64,000 bases of DNA from Geothrix sp. 21YS21S-4 (GTDB taxonomy: Bacteria > Acidobacteriota > Holophagae > Holophagales > Holophagaceae): positions 1,488,001 to 1,552,000 of the forward strand of contig NZ_CP132719.1 in the NCBI RefSeq assembly GCF_030845995.1. The letters run 5' to 3'. The translations under genes were made by a program, and so were the position numbers. Under the pieces are notes generated by a model. It was not told the origin of the DNA and made no database searches. It saw nothing but the letters and a program-made list of their open reading frames with translations. Shown here piece after piece: positions 35,689 through 44,266 of this stretch (positions are counted from its first letter, which is position 1; each line of letters opens with the position of its first letter).

Positions 35689-36251
35689 GCCCGAGTTCCA
35701 TGAAGCCGGCGGTTTTTCTGGATCGGGACGGGACCCTCAACGAGGAGGTGGACTACCTCTGCGATCCCGAGCGGCTGGTGCTGATTCCCGGCGCCGCCGC
35801 CGCCGTGGCCCGGCTGAACGCCCGGGGCATCCCCGTGGTGGTGGTGACGAACCAGAGCGGGATCGGCCGCGGAAAGTACGGCTGGCAGGAGTTCGCCGCC
35901 GTGATGAGCCGGATGGAGTCCCTGCTGGCCTTGGAGCGCGCGCGGATCGACGCCGTCTACGCCTCCGCCCACCACGAGAAGGGGCAGGGGGAGTACGCCG
36001 TGGCGGACCATCCCGATCGCAAGCCCAATCCCGGAATGCTGCGCCGCGCCGCGGAAGAGCACGGCCTGGATCTGGGCCGGTCGTGGATGGTGGGCGACAA
36101 GGCCCTCGACCTGGAGGCGGGCCACCGGGCGGGGTGTCGATCGGCGCTCGTCCGCACCGGCTACGGTGCCGGTGTGGACGGCTCTTCCGCGGATCTCGTC
36201 GCCGCCGATCTCGCCGAAGCGGTGGACCGCATCCTGGAGCAGTGGCCGTGA
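35685..36251 (+). CDS. gmhB: D-glycero-D-manno-heptose-1,7-bisphosphate 7-phosphatase
   Basis: This 188-residue HAD-superfamily histidinol-phosphate-phosphatase-type protein fits GmhB, which dephosphorylates heptose bisphosphate for LPS core heptose. Motif I is FLDRDGTLNEE, motif II is VVVTNQSGIGRG, KPNPGML supplies the lysine, and motif IV is MVGDKALDLEAG. The zinc-loop cysteines of canonical GmhB are replaced by a HHEKGQGEY segment, so a HisB-N-like specificity is possible. The start GTG 35685 overlaps the upstream stop. Confidence 0.85.
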   Translation: MSPSSMKPAVFLDRDGTLNEEVDYLCDPERLVLIPGAAAAVARLNARGIPVVVVTNQSGIGRGKYGWQEFAAVMSRMESLLALERARIDAVYASAHHEKGQGEYAVADHPDRKPNPGMLRRAAEEHGLDLGRSWMVGDKALDLEAGHRAGCRSALVRTGYGAGVDGSSADLVAADLAEAVDRILEQWP

Positions 36252-36988
36252 TCCTGCTGGAGAAGACGGGCCTCGTCGCGGGAACGCTGGTCCAGCGGTA
36301 CAAGCGCTTCCTGGCCGACGTGCAGCTGGCGGACGGCTCCGTCGTCACCGCCCACTGCACCAATACCGGGTCCATGCGGACCTGCTGGGAAGCGGGTGAC
36401 CGCGTGCTCCTGGAGCGCGCCGCCAACCCCGATCGGAAACTGGAGTTCACGTGGCTCGCCGTGGCCCGGGGCGACGGCTGGTTGGGCGTGGAGACGGGGA
36501 TGCCCAACCGCGTGGTGGCCGAGGCCGCCCGGCGCGACGCGCTGCCGGGATTGGCGGGCCTCCGCGACGTCCGGACGGAAGTGAAATACGGGTCGGAGAG
36601 GAGCCGGATCGACGTGCTCGCGTCGGATGCGGACGGGCGGAGCGTATTCATCGAAGTGAAGAACACCACCCTGAAGGAAGGTTCCTGGGGCCTCTTTCCC
36701 GATGCCGTCACCGAGCGCGGCACCAAGCATCTGCGGGAGCTCCAGGCCATGGTCCGGGAGGGCCATCGCGCCGCCATCGCCCTCTTCGTCCACCGCGGCG
36801 ACGTGGACCGCTTCGACGCCGCCCGGGAGATCGATCCGCTCTACGCGGCGGAACTGGATCGCGCGGCGGAGGCGGGCGTGCTCGTCCTTCCCCTCGCTGT
36901 GCGTCTGGTCACAAGCCCCGAAAACGGCGATCTGTGGCGCCTCGGCTGGGAATTGACGGGCCTTCTGCCGTGGGTGAGGCGGGGCTAG
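36248..36988 (+). CDS. sfsA: SfsA family protein (sugar fermentation stimulation protein A)
   Basis: This 246-residue protein carries the SfsA signatures AHCTNTGSMRTCWEAGDRV near the N-terminus and FIEVKNTTL, then FPDAVTERGTKHLREL, in the C-terminal nuclease-like fold. The family's biochemical role is unsettled; DNA binding and endonuclease-like function have both been proposed. The start GTG 36248 overlaps the gmhB stop as GTGA. Confidence 0.92.
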   Translation: MILLEKTGLVAGTLVQRYKRFLADVQLADGSVVTAHCTNTGSMRTCWEAGDRVLLERAANPDRKLEFTWLAVARGDGWLGVETGMPNRVVAEAARRDALPGLAGLRDVRTEVKYGSERSRIDVLASDADGRSVFIEVKNTTLKEGSWGLFPDAVTERGTKHLRELQAMVREGHRAAIALFVHRGDVDRFDAAREIDPLYAAELDRAAEAGVLVLPLAVRLVTSPENGDLWRLGWELTGLLPWVRRG

Positions 36989-37013
36989 ACTGGAGGCTCC
37001 CGCCGGAGTTCCC

Positions 37014-38126
37014 ATGGCCACCGCCACCGATCTGATGAAGACCCCCCTGAACGCCGCGCACCGCGCCCTGAACGCCAAAATGGTGGATTTCGGGGGTTGG
37101 GACATGCCCGTTCAGTACCCGACGGGGATCATCGCCGAGCACGAGGCCGTCCGCACCCAGGCGGGGCTGTTCGACGTCAGCCACATGGGGGAGATCCGCG
37201 TGAAGGGCCCCGGCGCCCTGGCTCTGGTTGAACATCTGACGCCCAACGCCGTCTCCAAGCTCGCGATCGGCCAGGTCCACTACACGGCCTTCCTCTACGA
37301 GAACGGGACCTTCGTCGACGACCTGCTGGTCTACCGCGAGGGCGAAGAGGAATTCCTGCTGGTGGTGAACGCCGGAAACGTGGACAAGGACTTCGCCTGG
37401 GTCCAGCAGCACGCCCCCGCCTTCGACTGCACGGTGGTGAACGAGAGCCCCGCCACGGGCCAGATCGCCCTCCAGGGACCGCTCGCCGAAACCATTCTCC
37501 AGCCCCTCACCGCGACGCCCCTGGCGCCCATCGGCTACTACTTCTTCACCCACGGTGAAGTCGCGGGAGTCCCGTGCCTCATCAGCCGCACGGGCTACAC
37601 CGGCGAGGACGGGTTCGAGTTGTACTGCCCCGCCGGGGACACGGAGCGCCTGTGGAATGCCGTGCTGGAGGCGGGAAAGCCCCAGGGCCTCGTTCCCGCG
37701 GGCCTCGGCTGCCGCAACACGCTCCGCCTGGAATGCAAGATGGCGCTCTACGGCCACGAGATCGACGACACCATCCATCCCCTGGAAGCGGGCCTCGGTT
37801 GGATCGTGAAACTGGACAAGGGCGACTTCATCGGCCGCGACGCCCTGGTGGCCGCCAAGACGGCGCCGGCGCCCCGGAAGCTCGTGGGCTTCAAGACCCT
37901 GGAGAAGCGCGACATCGCCCGCGACCACATGCCGGTGGTGCAGGGCGGACAGCAGGTCGGCTTCGTCACCAGCGCCGCGCCGTCGCCCACGTGCGGGTTC
38001 AACCTCGGCCTGGCCTACGTCCCCACGGAAGCGGCCAAGGTCGGCGGCCGCATCCAGATCGAGATCCGTGGCCGGGCCGTGGATGCCGAGATCATTCCCA
38101 CGCCCTTCTACAAGCGGCAGAAGTAG
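37014..38126 (+). CDS. gcvT: Glycine cleavage system T protein (aminomethyltransferase)
   Basis: This 370-residue enzyme transfers the aminomethyl carbon from lipoylated GcvH to tetrahydrofolate. It shows the N-terminal block MVDFGGWDMPVQYPTGII, DVSHMGEI, SRTGYTGEDGFELYC and the C-terminal barrel. Length and start (ATG after CCGGAG) are typical. gcvH follows 45 bases downstream. The P-protein genes are not in the window. The formyl-THF synthetase at 56002 belongs to the same one-carbon network. Confidence 0.96.
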   Translation: MATATDLMKTPLNAAHRALNAKMVDFGGWDMPVQYPTGIIAEHEAVRTQAGLFDVSHMGEIRVKGPGALALVEHLTPNAVSKLAIGQVHYTAFLYENGTFVDDLLVYREGEEEFLLVVNAGNVDKDFAWVQQHAPAFDCTVVNESPATGQIALQGPLAETILQPLTATPLAPIGYYFFTHGEVAGVPCLISRTGYTGEDGFELYCPAGDTERLWNAVLEAGKPQGLVPAGLGCRNTLRLECKMALYGHEIDDTIHPLEAGLGWIVKLDKGDFIGRDALVAAKTAPAPRKLVGFKTLEKRDIARDHMPVVQGGQQVGFVTSAAPSPTCGFNLGLAYVPTEAAKVGGRIQIEIRGRAVDAEIIPTPFYKRQK

Positions 38127-38171
38127 CTGCCGGTCCCCCGCTCCACCTTCCCTGCGACCCCTGGAGGATCC

Positions 38172-38558
38172 ATGTTTCCCGCCGACCTGAAGTACACCAA
38201 GGACCACGAGTGGGTGAAGCCCGCGAGCGACGGCACGGCGCTGGTGGGCATCACGCAGTACGCGCAGGAAGCGCTGGGCGACGTGGTGTTCGTGGATCTG
38301 CCCGAAGTGGGCGCGGCCTTCGAGCGCGGCGAGGAATTCGGGACGGTGGAATCCGTCAAGACCGTGTCGGAGCTGAACATGCCCACCGCCGGCGCCGTGG
38401 TGGACGTGAACGCCGACTTGGCGGACCATCCGGAAGCCGTGAACGAGGATCCCTACGGCAAGGGCTGGATGGTGAAGATCAAGCTGTCGGGGGAACTGGC
38501 CGGCGACCTGCTGGACGCCGCCGCCTACGAGGCGCTGGTGGGCGCGGAAAGCCACTAG
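38172..38558 (+). CDS. gcvH: Glycine cleavage system H protein
   Basis: This 128-residue lipoyl carrier has the lipoylated lysine K63 in GTVESVKTVSELNMP, the classic ESVK context. It shuttles the aminomethyl group between the P, T and L proteins. GGAGG precedes the ATG. It is directly downstream of gcvT. Confidence 0.97.
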   Translation: MFPADLKYTKDHEWVKPASDGTALVGITQYAQEALGDVVFVDLPEVGAAFERGEEFGTVESVKTVSELNMPTAGAVVDVNADLADHPEAVNEDPYGKGWMVKIKLSGELAGDLLDAAAYEALVGAESH

Positions 38559-38562
38559 GCTC

Positions 38563-40503
38563 ATGGCGCTGCCGCTCCTGACAGCCCTCCTCTGGGGGGC
38601 GGTGCCTGCGCAGGTGCAGGTGCCGCCCCCCGCGTCGCATGCGGCCGCGGCCCCTCCGCGCGCGCCCGAATCGGACGCCGCCCGCACCGCGCGCCTCCGG
38701 GCGCTCGTCGAGGCGGCGGAGCGCGCCCTGGAGGCGGAGGACGAGGAGACCGCGGGGACCCGCGCGGACGAGGCGGACGTGCTGACGGCGGACTGGTCGC
38801 CGGAGCTGCTGCGCCGGCCGGAGATCCAGGCGCTCCTCCAGCGGCTGAAGGAAGTCCAGGACCAGCTCGCCTCAGAGGAGGTGGAAGCGGGCCAGGCCCC
38901 CGAAGCCAATCCCGGCCTCAAGGCGCCGGAAGAGGTCGTCTCCCTCAGCGGAGTGGAGCTGCGGACGGAACTGGAGCGGGTTCGCGCGGCGGAGCAGGGC
39001 GCCACCTACGACTTCCCCCTGGACCTGAACGACAAGGTTCTGACGTGGGTGAGCCTCTTCACCAAAGAGAAGCGGGGCTTCATGGAGAACGCCCTGGGGC
39101 GGGCGTCGGTCTTCATGCCCATGGTGCGCCAAGTGTTCGCGGAAGAGGGCGTGCCCTCGGACCTCGCCTATCTCGCGGTCATCGAATCGGGCTTCCGCAA
39201 CGAGGCCAAGAGCAAGGCCAAGGCCGTGGGCATGTGGCAGTTCATCCGTTCCACCGGCCGGATCTACGGCCTGACGGGGAACGCCTGGGTGGAGGAGCGC
39301 CGGGATCCGGTGAAGGCCACCCGCGCCGCGGCCCGCTACCTCAAGCGGCTCTACGAGATCTCCGGCGACTGGTACCTGGCGGTCTCCGGCTACAACGCCG
39401 GGCCGCTCACCCTGGAGCGCGCCATCCAGAACCTCGGCACCCGCAATTTCTGGGACCTCGCCCGGTCGCGCTGGCTGCGCACCGAGACCAAGAACTACGT
39501 GCCCGAGCTGTGCGCCGCGATCCTGGTGGGACGCAATCCCGAGCGCTACGGCCTCCGCATCCAGGCGCTGCCGCCCTACGCCTACGAGACGGCGATGGTG
39601 CCCAACATGACCAGCCTCACCGTGCTCGCCCGGTGCGCCGGAACCGATTTCGCCACCCTCAAGACCCTCAACCCCGAACTTCTCCGCGGATCCACCCCGC
39701 CGGGCGCCTACCCGCTGCGCGTTCCGCCCGGCAAGGCCGGCGAATGCCTCCGTCAGCTCGCGAAGCTGCCCGCCGGCAAGCGGCTGGACTTCCAGCACTA
39801 CACCGTCCGCAAGGGCGACACGCTCGTGAAGGTGGCGCGGCGCTTCAAGCTCACGCCCGACGACCTCCTGGACGCCAACGACATCACCGCGAAGCAGTTC
39901 CGTCCCGGCCGCCGGCTGCTGGTTCCGCCCGCTCCTCCGCTGGTTCTCGACGACCGCGATCTGGCGCCCAAGGTCGAGCGCGTCAAGCTGCTGGGCGACA
40001 AGCCCCTGGATCCGCTTCCCAACGTTCCCGCGGTGGAGCCCTCTCCGGCGGCTTCCGCGCCGAGCGAGCCCGCTCCAGCGCCGCCGGTGGAGATCCGGAA
40101 GCCTGGCGCGAAGCTTCCCGCTCCGACGCCGATCCTGTCCCCCGAGGACGAGCGGAAATCGCGGTCCGCTCCTGGAGAAGAGGCGGAAGCTGGCAGCGTC
40201 TACCGGGCGCGTTCCGGCGACACCCTGGCGAAGATCGCGCGGGCGAAGGGCGTTCCGCTGGGCCAGCTCCTGCGCCTGAATTCCCAGGCCGCCAAGGGCC
40301 TACATCCCGGCGATGCGGTACGGCTCCCGGGCGGGGTCGCGCCCGCGGCTACCGGCGTGCGCACCCATGTCGTGCAGAAGGGCGAGACCCTCGCCGCCAT
40401 CGGCCGGAAGTACGGCGTGGATGCCAGCGATCTCAAGGTCTGGAATGGCCTGAAGGGCGACCGGATCGAGGCGGGCCGCCGTCTCCGGCTGGCGCCGCGA
40501 TAG
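38563..40503 (+). CDS. LysM-containing membrane-bound lytic murein transglycosylase (MltD-like)
   Basis: This 646-residue exported protein has a short N-terminal signal segment, a Glu/Ala-rich spacer and a lytic transglycosylase (SLT) domain at about 185-330 with catalytic glutamate in LAVIESGFRNEAKSKAKA, then GMWQFI and SGYNAGP. Three LysM peptidoglycan-binding modules follow at about 410-455, 545-590 and 600-645 (KGDTLVKVARRF, SGDTLAKIARAK, KGETLAAIGRKY). It cleaves glycan strands to 1,6-anhydro products during wall remodelling. It starts 4 bases after gcvH. Confidence 0.92.
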   Translation: MALPLLTALLWGAVPAQVQVPPPASHAAAAPPRAPESDAARTARLRALVEAAERALEAEDEETAGTRADEADVLTADWSPELLRRPEIQALLQRLKEVQDQLASEEVEAGQAPEANPGLKAPEEVVSLSGVELRTELERVRAAEQGATYDFPLDLNDKVLTWVSLFTKEKRGFMENALGRASVFMPMVRQVFAEEGVPSDLAYLAVIESGFRNEAKSKAKAVGMWQFIRSTGRIYGLTGNAWVEERRDPVKATRAAARYLKRLYEISGDWYLAVSGYNAGPLTLERAIQNLGTRNFWDLARSRWLRTETKNYVPELCAAILVGRNPERYGLRIQALPPYAYETAMVPNMTSLTVLARCAGTDFATLKTLNPELLRGSTPPGAYPLRVPPGKAGECLRQLAKLPAGKRLDFQHYTVRKGDTLVKVARRFKLTPDDLLDANDITAKQFRPGRRLLVPPAPPLVLDDRDLAPKVERVKLLGDKPLDPLPNVPAVEPSPAASAPSEPAPAPPVEIRKPGAKLPAPTPILSPEDERKSRSAPGEEAEAGSVYRARSGDTLAKIARAKGVPLGQLLRLNSQAAKGLHPGDAVRLPGGVAPAATGVRTHVVQKGETLAAIGRKYGVDASDLKVWNGLKGDRIEAGRRLRLAPR

Positions 40504-40511
40504 ATCTGTGC

Positions 40512-40540
40512 TTGCAGAAGCGCGGAAGGGGTGTGATACT
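40512..40540 (+). promoter_or_regulatory. Candidate sigma-70-type promoter of tRNA-Ala
   Basis: TTGCAG (40512-40517) and GATACT (40535-40540) are spaced by exactly 17 bases, placing the transcription start about 8 bases before the mature tRNA at 40555. A good match in both boxes and position. Confidence 0.65.
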
Positions 40541-40554
40541 AGGTTTTCCCGAAT

Positions 40555-40630
<76 letters not shown>

Positions 40631-40633
40631 AAC

Positions 40634-40659
40634 AGAAGGCCACCGAAAGGTGGCCTTCT
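40634..40659 (+). terminator. Hairpin terminator after tRNA-Ala
   Basis: AGAAGGCCACC and GGTGGCCTTCT form a perfect 11-base stem closed by a GAAA tetraloop, four bases after the tRNA 3' end. The T-run after it is short, so termination may be partial before the following ABC-F gene. Confidence 0.75.
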
Positions 40660-40681
40660 TGCTGAAGGCTGAACGACGGAC

Positions 40682-42664
40682 ATGCTCGCCTCCCTCAATC
40701 ACGTCGACCTCCGCTTCGGCCCTCAGGAAGTGCTGAAGGACGTCACCTGGGCGATCCAGGAGGGCGAGTGCTGGGGCGTGATCGGCCGCAACGGCGCGGG
40801 GAAGAGCACCGTCTTCAAGCTGCTCCTCGCCCAGTTGGAAGCCGACGCGGGCACCGTGGTGCGGCCCACGAAGGAGCGGGGAATCCGCATGGGCCACTAC
40901 GCCCAGGATCTCGTCCCCGAGACCCAGGGCAGCGTGCTGGAAGAAGCGCTGGCGGCCTTCGGCGACGTAGAGCGGCTGCAGCACGAGATGCGCGACCTGG
41001 AGCACCGCATGGGCGAGGCCGGGGCGGATCTCGCCGACGTGATGGCCCGCTACGAGACCGTGACCGAGGCCTTCGAGCGGCTCGACGGCTTCAGCATCCG
41101 CGCCCGCGCCGAGAGCATCCTCCAGTCGCTGGGCTTCGCGGCCTCCGATTTCGAGCGCCCGGTGGAGACCCTCTCTGGCGGCCAGAAGAGCCGCGTGATG
41201 CTGGCCAAGGCCATTCTCCAGGGCCAGGACCTGCTGCTGCTGGACGAGCCCACCAACCACCTGGACCTGCCCAGCCTGCGCTGGCTGGAGGACTTCATCC
41301 AGGCGACGGACGCCACGGTGGCCGTCATCAGCCACGACCGCTATTTCCTGGACAAGATCGCCACCGAGATCCTGGAGCTGGAACTGGGCCGGTCGCGCGT
41401 CTACGAAGGCAACTACTCCGAGTTCATGGAGAAGAAGGAGCAGGAGCTGGAGCTGCTCGAGCGGCACTACGAACAGCAGCAGACCTACATCAAGAAGCAG
41501 GAAGAATACATCCGCCGCAACATCGCCGGGCAGAACACCAAGCAGGCCCGGGGCCGTCGCACGCACCTCTCCAAGCTGGACCGCATCCAGAAGCCCTTGC
41601 AGGACCGCCGCAAGGTCAAGTTCAGCTTTCCGGAGACCCAGCGCAGCGGCGACGTGGCGCTGGTCCTGGAGAACGCCAGCGTGGGCTGGGGCGGGAAGCC
41701 CCTCTACGCGCCGGTGGAGCAGCTCCAGATCAAGCGCGGCCAGAAGCTGGGCATCGTGGGCCTCAACGGCACCGGCAAGTCCACGCTCCTGAAGGCCGTG
41801 GCGGAGGAGATCCCCTTCATCACCGGCCGCGCCCGCCTCGGCAGCCAAGTGAAGCTCGGCTACTTCGACCAGCACCACAAGAATCTGGATCAGCGGAACA
41901 CGGTGTTCCAGCAGATCCACGGGGTGAATCCCCAGGCGGTGAAGCAGGACGTGCTGGGCTTCCTGGCCAAGTTCCAGTTCCGCGGGGACGACGTGGACAA
42001 GCCCGTCACCGCCCTTTCCGGCGGCGAACGGGCCCGGCTGAGCATCGCCACGCTGATCCGCCAGGGCGTGAACCTGCTGCTTCTGGACGAGCCCACGAAC
42101 CACATGGACATCCCCAGCATGGAGGCCATGGAGGACACCATCCTGAGCTTCAGCGGAGCCGCCATCGTCGTGACCCACGACCGCTACCTGCTGGGCCGCG
42201 TGGCGGATTCCCTCCTCCGCATCCACGAGGGGAAGGCGGAGCTGCGCGAAGGCGGCTACGAGGATCATCAGGCCTGGGTGGACCTGGACCTGGGTGCCGA
42301 AGACGAAGCGGGCAGCGTGGAACCGGAACCTCCGAAGAAGGTGGAGAAGAAGCCGGAACCCCCCGTGAAGGCCGCCCCAGCGGCCAAGGCGCTCTCCCCC
42401 GCGAAACCGCAGGGCCCCATCGACAAGGACAAGCAGCGCGCGGTGAAGCGCTTCGAGAAGCACGTGGCCGAAGCTGAGGCCAAGGTGGGGGAGCTGGAAG
42501 CCCGCCTCGCCAGCATCCAGAAGGAGATGGCGACCATGGATCCCGCCGGCTGGCAGGCCTTCAGCGCCAAGCTGGACGCCCAGAAAGGGCTGGAAGCGGA
42601 CCTCGCCTACGCCATGAGCGACTGGGAAGCTGCGCAAGGCGCGTTGGAAGAAGCCCAGCGCTGA
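40682..42664 (+). CDS. ABC-F family ATP-binding protein (Uup/YdiF/EttA type)
   Basis: This 660-residue soluble protein has two ABC ATPase domains and no membrane segment. Domain 1 has Walker A GRNGAGKST, signature LSGGQKSRVMLAKA and Walker B LLLLDEPTNHLDLPSLRWLE. The interdomain arm contains the charged YIKKQEEYIRRN helix. Domain 2 has GLNGTGKST, LSGGERARLSIATL and LLLLDEPTNHMDIPSMEAME. A C-terminal coiled coil rich in K/E (about 560-660) resembles Uup. Such proteins act on the ribosome or in DNA metabolism. Its start follows the tRNA terminator. Confidence 0.92.
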   Translation: MLASLNHVDLRFGPQEVLKDVTWAIQEGECWGVIGRNGAGKSTVFKLLLAQLEADAGTVVRPTKERGIRMGHYAQDLVPETQGSVLEEALAAFGDVERLQHEMRDLEHRMGEAGADLADVMARYETVTEAFERLDGFSIRARAESILQSLGFAASDFERPVETLSGGQKSRVMLAKAILQGQDLLLLDEPTNHLDLPSLRWLEDFIQATDATVAVISHDRYFLDKIATEILELELGRSRVYEGNYSEFMEKKEQELELLERHYEQQQTYIKKQEEYIRRNIAGQNTKQARGRRTHLSKLDRIQKPLQDRRKVKFSFPETQRSGDVALVLENASVGWGGKPLYAPVEQLQIKRGQKLGIVGLNGTGKSTLLKAVAEEIPFITGRARLGSQVKLGYFDQHHKNLDQRNTVFQQIHGVNPQAVKQDVLGFLAKFQFRGDDVDKPVTALSGGERARLSIATLIRQGVNLLLLDEPTNHMDIPSMEAMEDTILSFSGAAIVVTHDRYLLGRVADSLLRIHEGKAELREGGYEDHQAWVDLDLGAEDEAGSVEPEPPKKVEKKPEPPVKAAPAAKALSPAKPQGPIDKDKQRAVKRFEKHVAEAEAKVGELEARLASIQKEMATMDPAGWQAFSAKLDAQKGLEADLAYAMSDWEAAQGALEEAQR

Positions 42665-42691
42665 GGCAGGAAGCACTGCCAGCCACCGATG

Positions 42692-42774
42692 AACCCCGAT
42701 AAATGCTGATGAGCACCGATAAAGACGAGTTCTCCATCGGTGTTCATCTGATTTAATCGGCGTGGATCGGGGTT
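42692..42774. repeat. Nested inverted repeat between convergent genes
   Basis: The 123-base gap between the ABC-F gene and tryptophanase contains two nested inverted repeats: AACCCCGAT (42692-42700) with ATCGGGGTT (42766-42774), and GATGAGCACCGAT (42708-42720) with ATCGGTGTTCATC (42736-42748, one G-U pair). The motif CACCGAT/ATCGGTG recurs in the gap. It could serve as a bidirectional terminator, or be a member of a dispersed repeat family. Confidence 0.6.
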
Positions 42775-42787
42775 CCCGCTTTGACGT

Positions 42788-44158
42788 CTACGCCCAGGCC
42801 ATCTCGGCGGTGAAGTGGCGGAGGTACTGGCTCTGCTTGACGAGTTTCACGCCGCGGATCTCCTTGGCTTTGGCCTTCACTTCGGCGATGACTTCGGCGG
42901 CGAAATCGAAGTGGCTCTGGGTGTACATCCGGCGGGGGAAGGCCAGGCGCACCAGCTCCATGCTGTGGAAGGTCTCGGTGCCGTCCTCCAGCCGCTTGCC
43001 GAACATGACGGATCCGATCTCCACGCCGCGGATCCCGCCCTCCAGGTAGAGGGCGTTGCACAGGGCCCACGCCGGATACTGCGCCACGGGCATGTCGGGC
43101 AGGACCGTCTTGGCGTCGATGTAGACCGCGTGGCCGCCGGTGGGCTTCACGAAGCCGACCCCCGCGGCCTCCAGCTTCTCGCCCAGGTATTCGGCGGTGC
43201 GGAGGCGGTAGCGCAGGTAGGACTCCTCCATGCCCTCCTCCAGGCCCACGGCCAGGGCTTCCAGGTCGCGTCCGGCGAGGCCGCCGTAGGTGGGGAAGCC
43301 CTCGGTGAGGATCAGCATGTTGCGGACGGGATCCAGCCACTCCTCGCCGCGCAGCATGATGAAGCCGCCGATGTTCACCATCCCGTCCTTCTTGGCGCTC
43401 ATGGTGCAGCCGTCGGCGTAGCTGAACATCTCCTGGCAGATGGCCTTGATGGGCGTGTCCTGGTAGCCGTCCTCGCGCAGCTTGATGAACATGGCGTTCT
43501 CGGCGAAGCGGCAGACGTCCATGATCAGGGGCTTGCCGTACTTCCGGAGAAGCTGCGAATAGGCGCGGAGATTGGCCATGGAGACCGGCTGCCCGCCGCC
43601 GGTGTTGTTGGTGACGGTGATCATCCCGAAGGGGATGCGGTCGCCTTCGGCCTTCAGCAGGGCCTCCACCCGCTCCAGGTCGATGTTTCCCTTGAAGGGG
43701 TGGATCAGGCTGGGCTGGAGGCCTTCGGGAATGACCAGATCCGCGGCCTCCACGCCGTTGAACTCGAGATTGGCGCGGGTGGTGTCGAAGTGGCAGTTGT
43801 TCGGCACCAGCTCGCCGCGCTTGCACACGGCGCTGAACAGCACCTTCTCGGCGGCGCGGCCCTGGTGGGTGGGAATGAAGTGGGCCATGCCCGTGATGTC
43901 CTGGAGCACCGCCTCCAGCCGGAAGAAGCTCTTGGCGCCGGCGTAGCTCTCGTCGCCGATCATGATGGCGCCCCACTGGGCGGAGCTCATGGCGCCCGTG
44001 CCCGAATCCGTGAGCCAGTCCAGCAGCACGTCCTCGGCCCGCAGCTTGAACACGTTGAGCTTGGCCGCTTCCAGCAGCTCCAGCCGCTCCTGGGCCGAGG
44101 TCATGCGGATGGGCTCCACCGACTTGATGCGGAAAGGCTCGATCATGGTGCGGGGCAT
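42788..44158 (-). CDS. tnaA: Tryptophanase (tryptophan indole-lyase)
   Basis: This 456-residue PLP enzyme of the beta-eliminating lyase family splits L-tryptophan to indole, pyruvate and ammonia. The PLP lysine lies in TMSAKKDGMVNIGG. The whole chain also resembles tyrosine phenol-lyase, but the discriminating positions favour tryptophanase. There is Asp in HFDTTR where phenol-lyase has Thr, EIGS where phenol-lyase has the phenol-binding Arg (ERGI), and His in LRHFTAEM where phenol-lyase has Phe. ATG 44158 is preceded by GGAG. There is no obvious TnaC leader or tryptophan transporter nearby. Confidence 0.88.
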   Translation of the reverse strand: MPRTMIEPFRIKSVEPIRMTSAQERLELLEAAKLNVFKLRAEDVLLDWLTDSGTGAMSSAQWGAIMIGDESYAGAKSFFRLEAVLQDITGMAHFIPTHQGRAAEKVLFSAVCKRGELVPNNCHFDTTRANLEFNGVEAADLVIPEGLQPSLIHPFKGNIDLERVEALLKAEGDRIPFGMITVTNNTGGGQPVSMANLRAYSQLLRKYGKPLIMDVCRFAENAMFIKLREDGYQDTPIKAICQEMFSYADGCTMSAKKDGMVNIGGFIMLRGEEWLDPVRNMLILTEGFPTYGGLAGRDLEALAVGLEEGMEESYLRYRLRTAEYLGEKLEAAGVGFVKPTGGHAVYIDAKTVLPDMPVAQYPAWALCNALYLEGGIRGVEIGSVMFGKRLEDGTETFHSMELVRLAFPRRMYTQSHFDFAAEVIAEVKAKAKEIRGVKLVKQSQYLRHFTAEMAWA

Positions 44159-44266
44159 GGCGGCTCCAGACGAAAGGCCCAGGGTACCGGAGCGCCCGGA
44201 GACCCGCATCACAAGGGGCTGGCGGCTCGGATCGCCTCCGGCGATGCTGGAAGGCTCGGAGTGAGC

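Noticed and set aside
36989-37013. A glycine riboswitch in front of gcvT.
   Set aside because: Only 25 bases separate sfsA and gcvT, far too short for the aptamer, and no matching core is seen.
42815-44266. The long plus-strand extension upstream of coaX, opposite tryptophanase.
   Set aside because: Tryptophanase on the minus strand is unambiguous. CoaX begins at ATG 44267 with its own ribosome binding site and conserved N-terminus.
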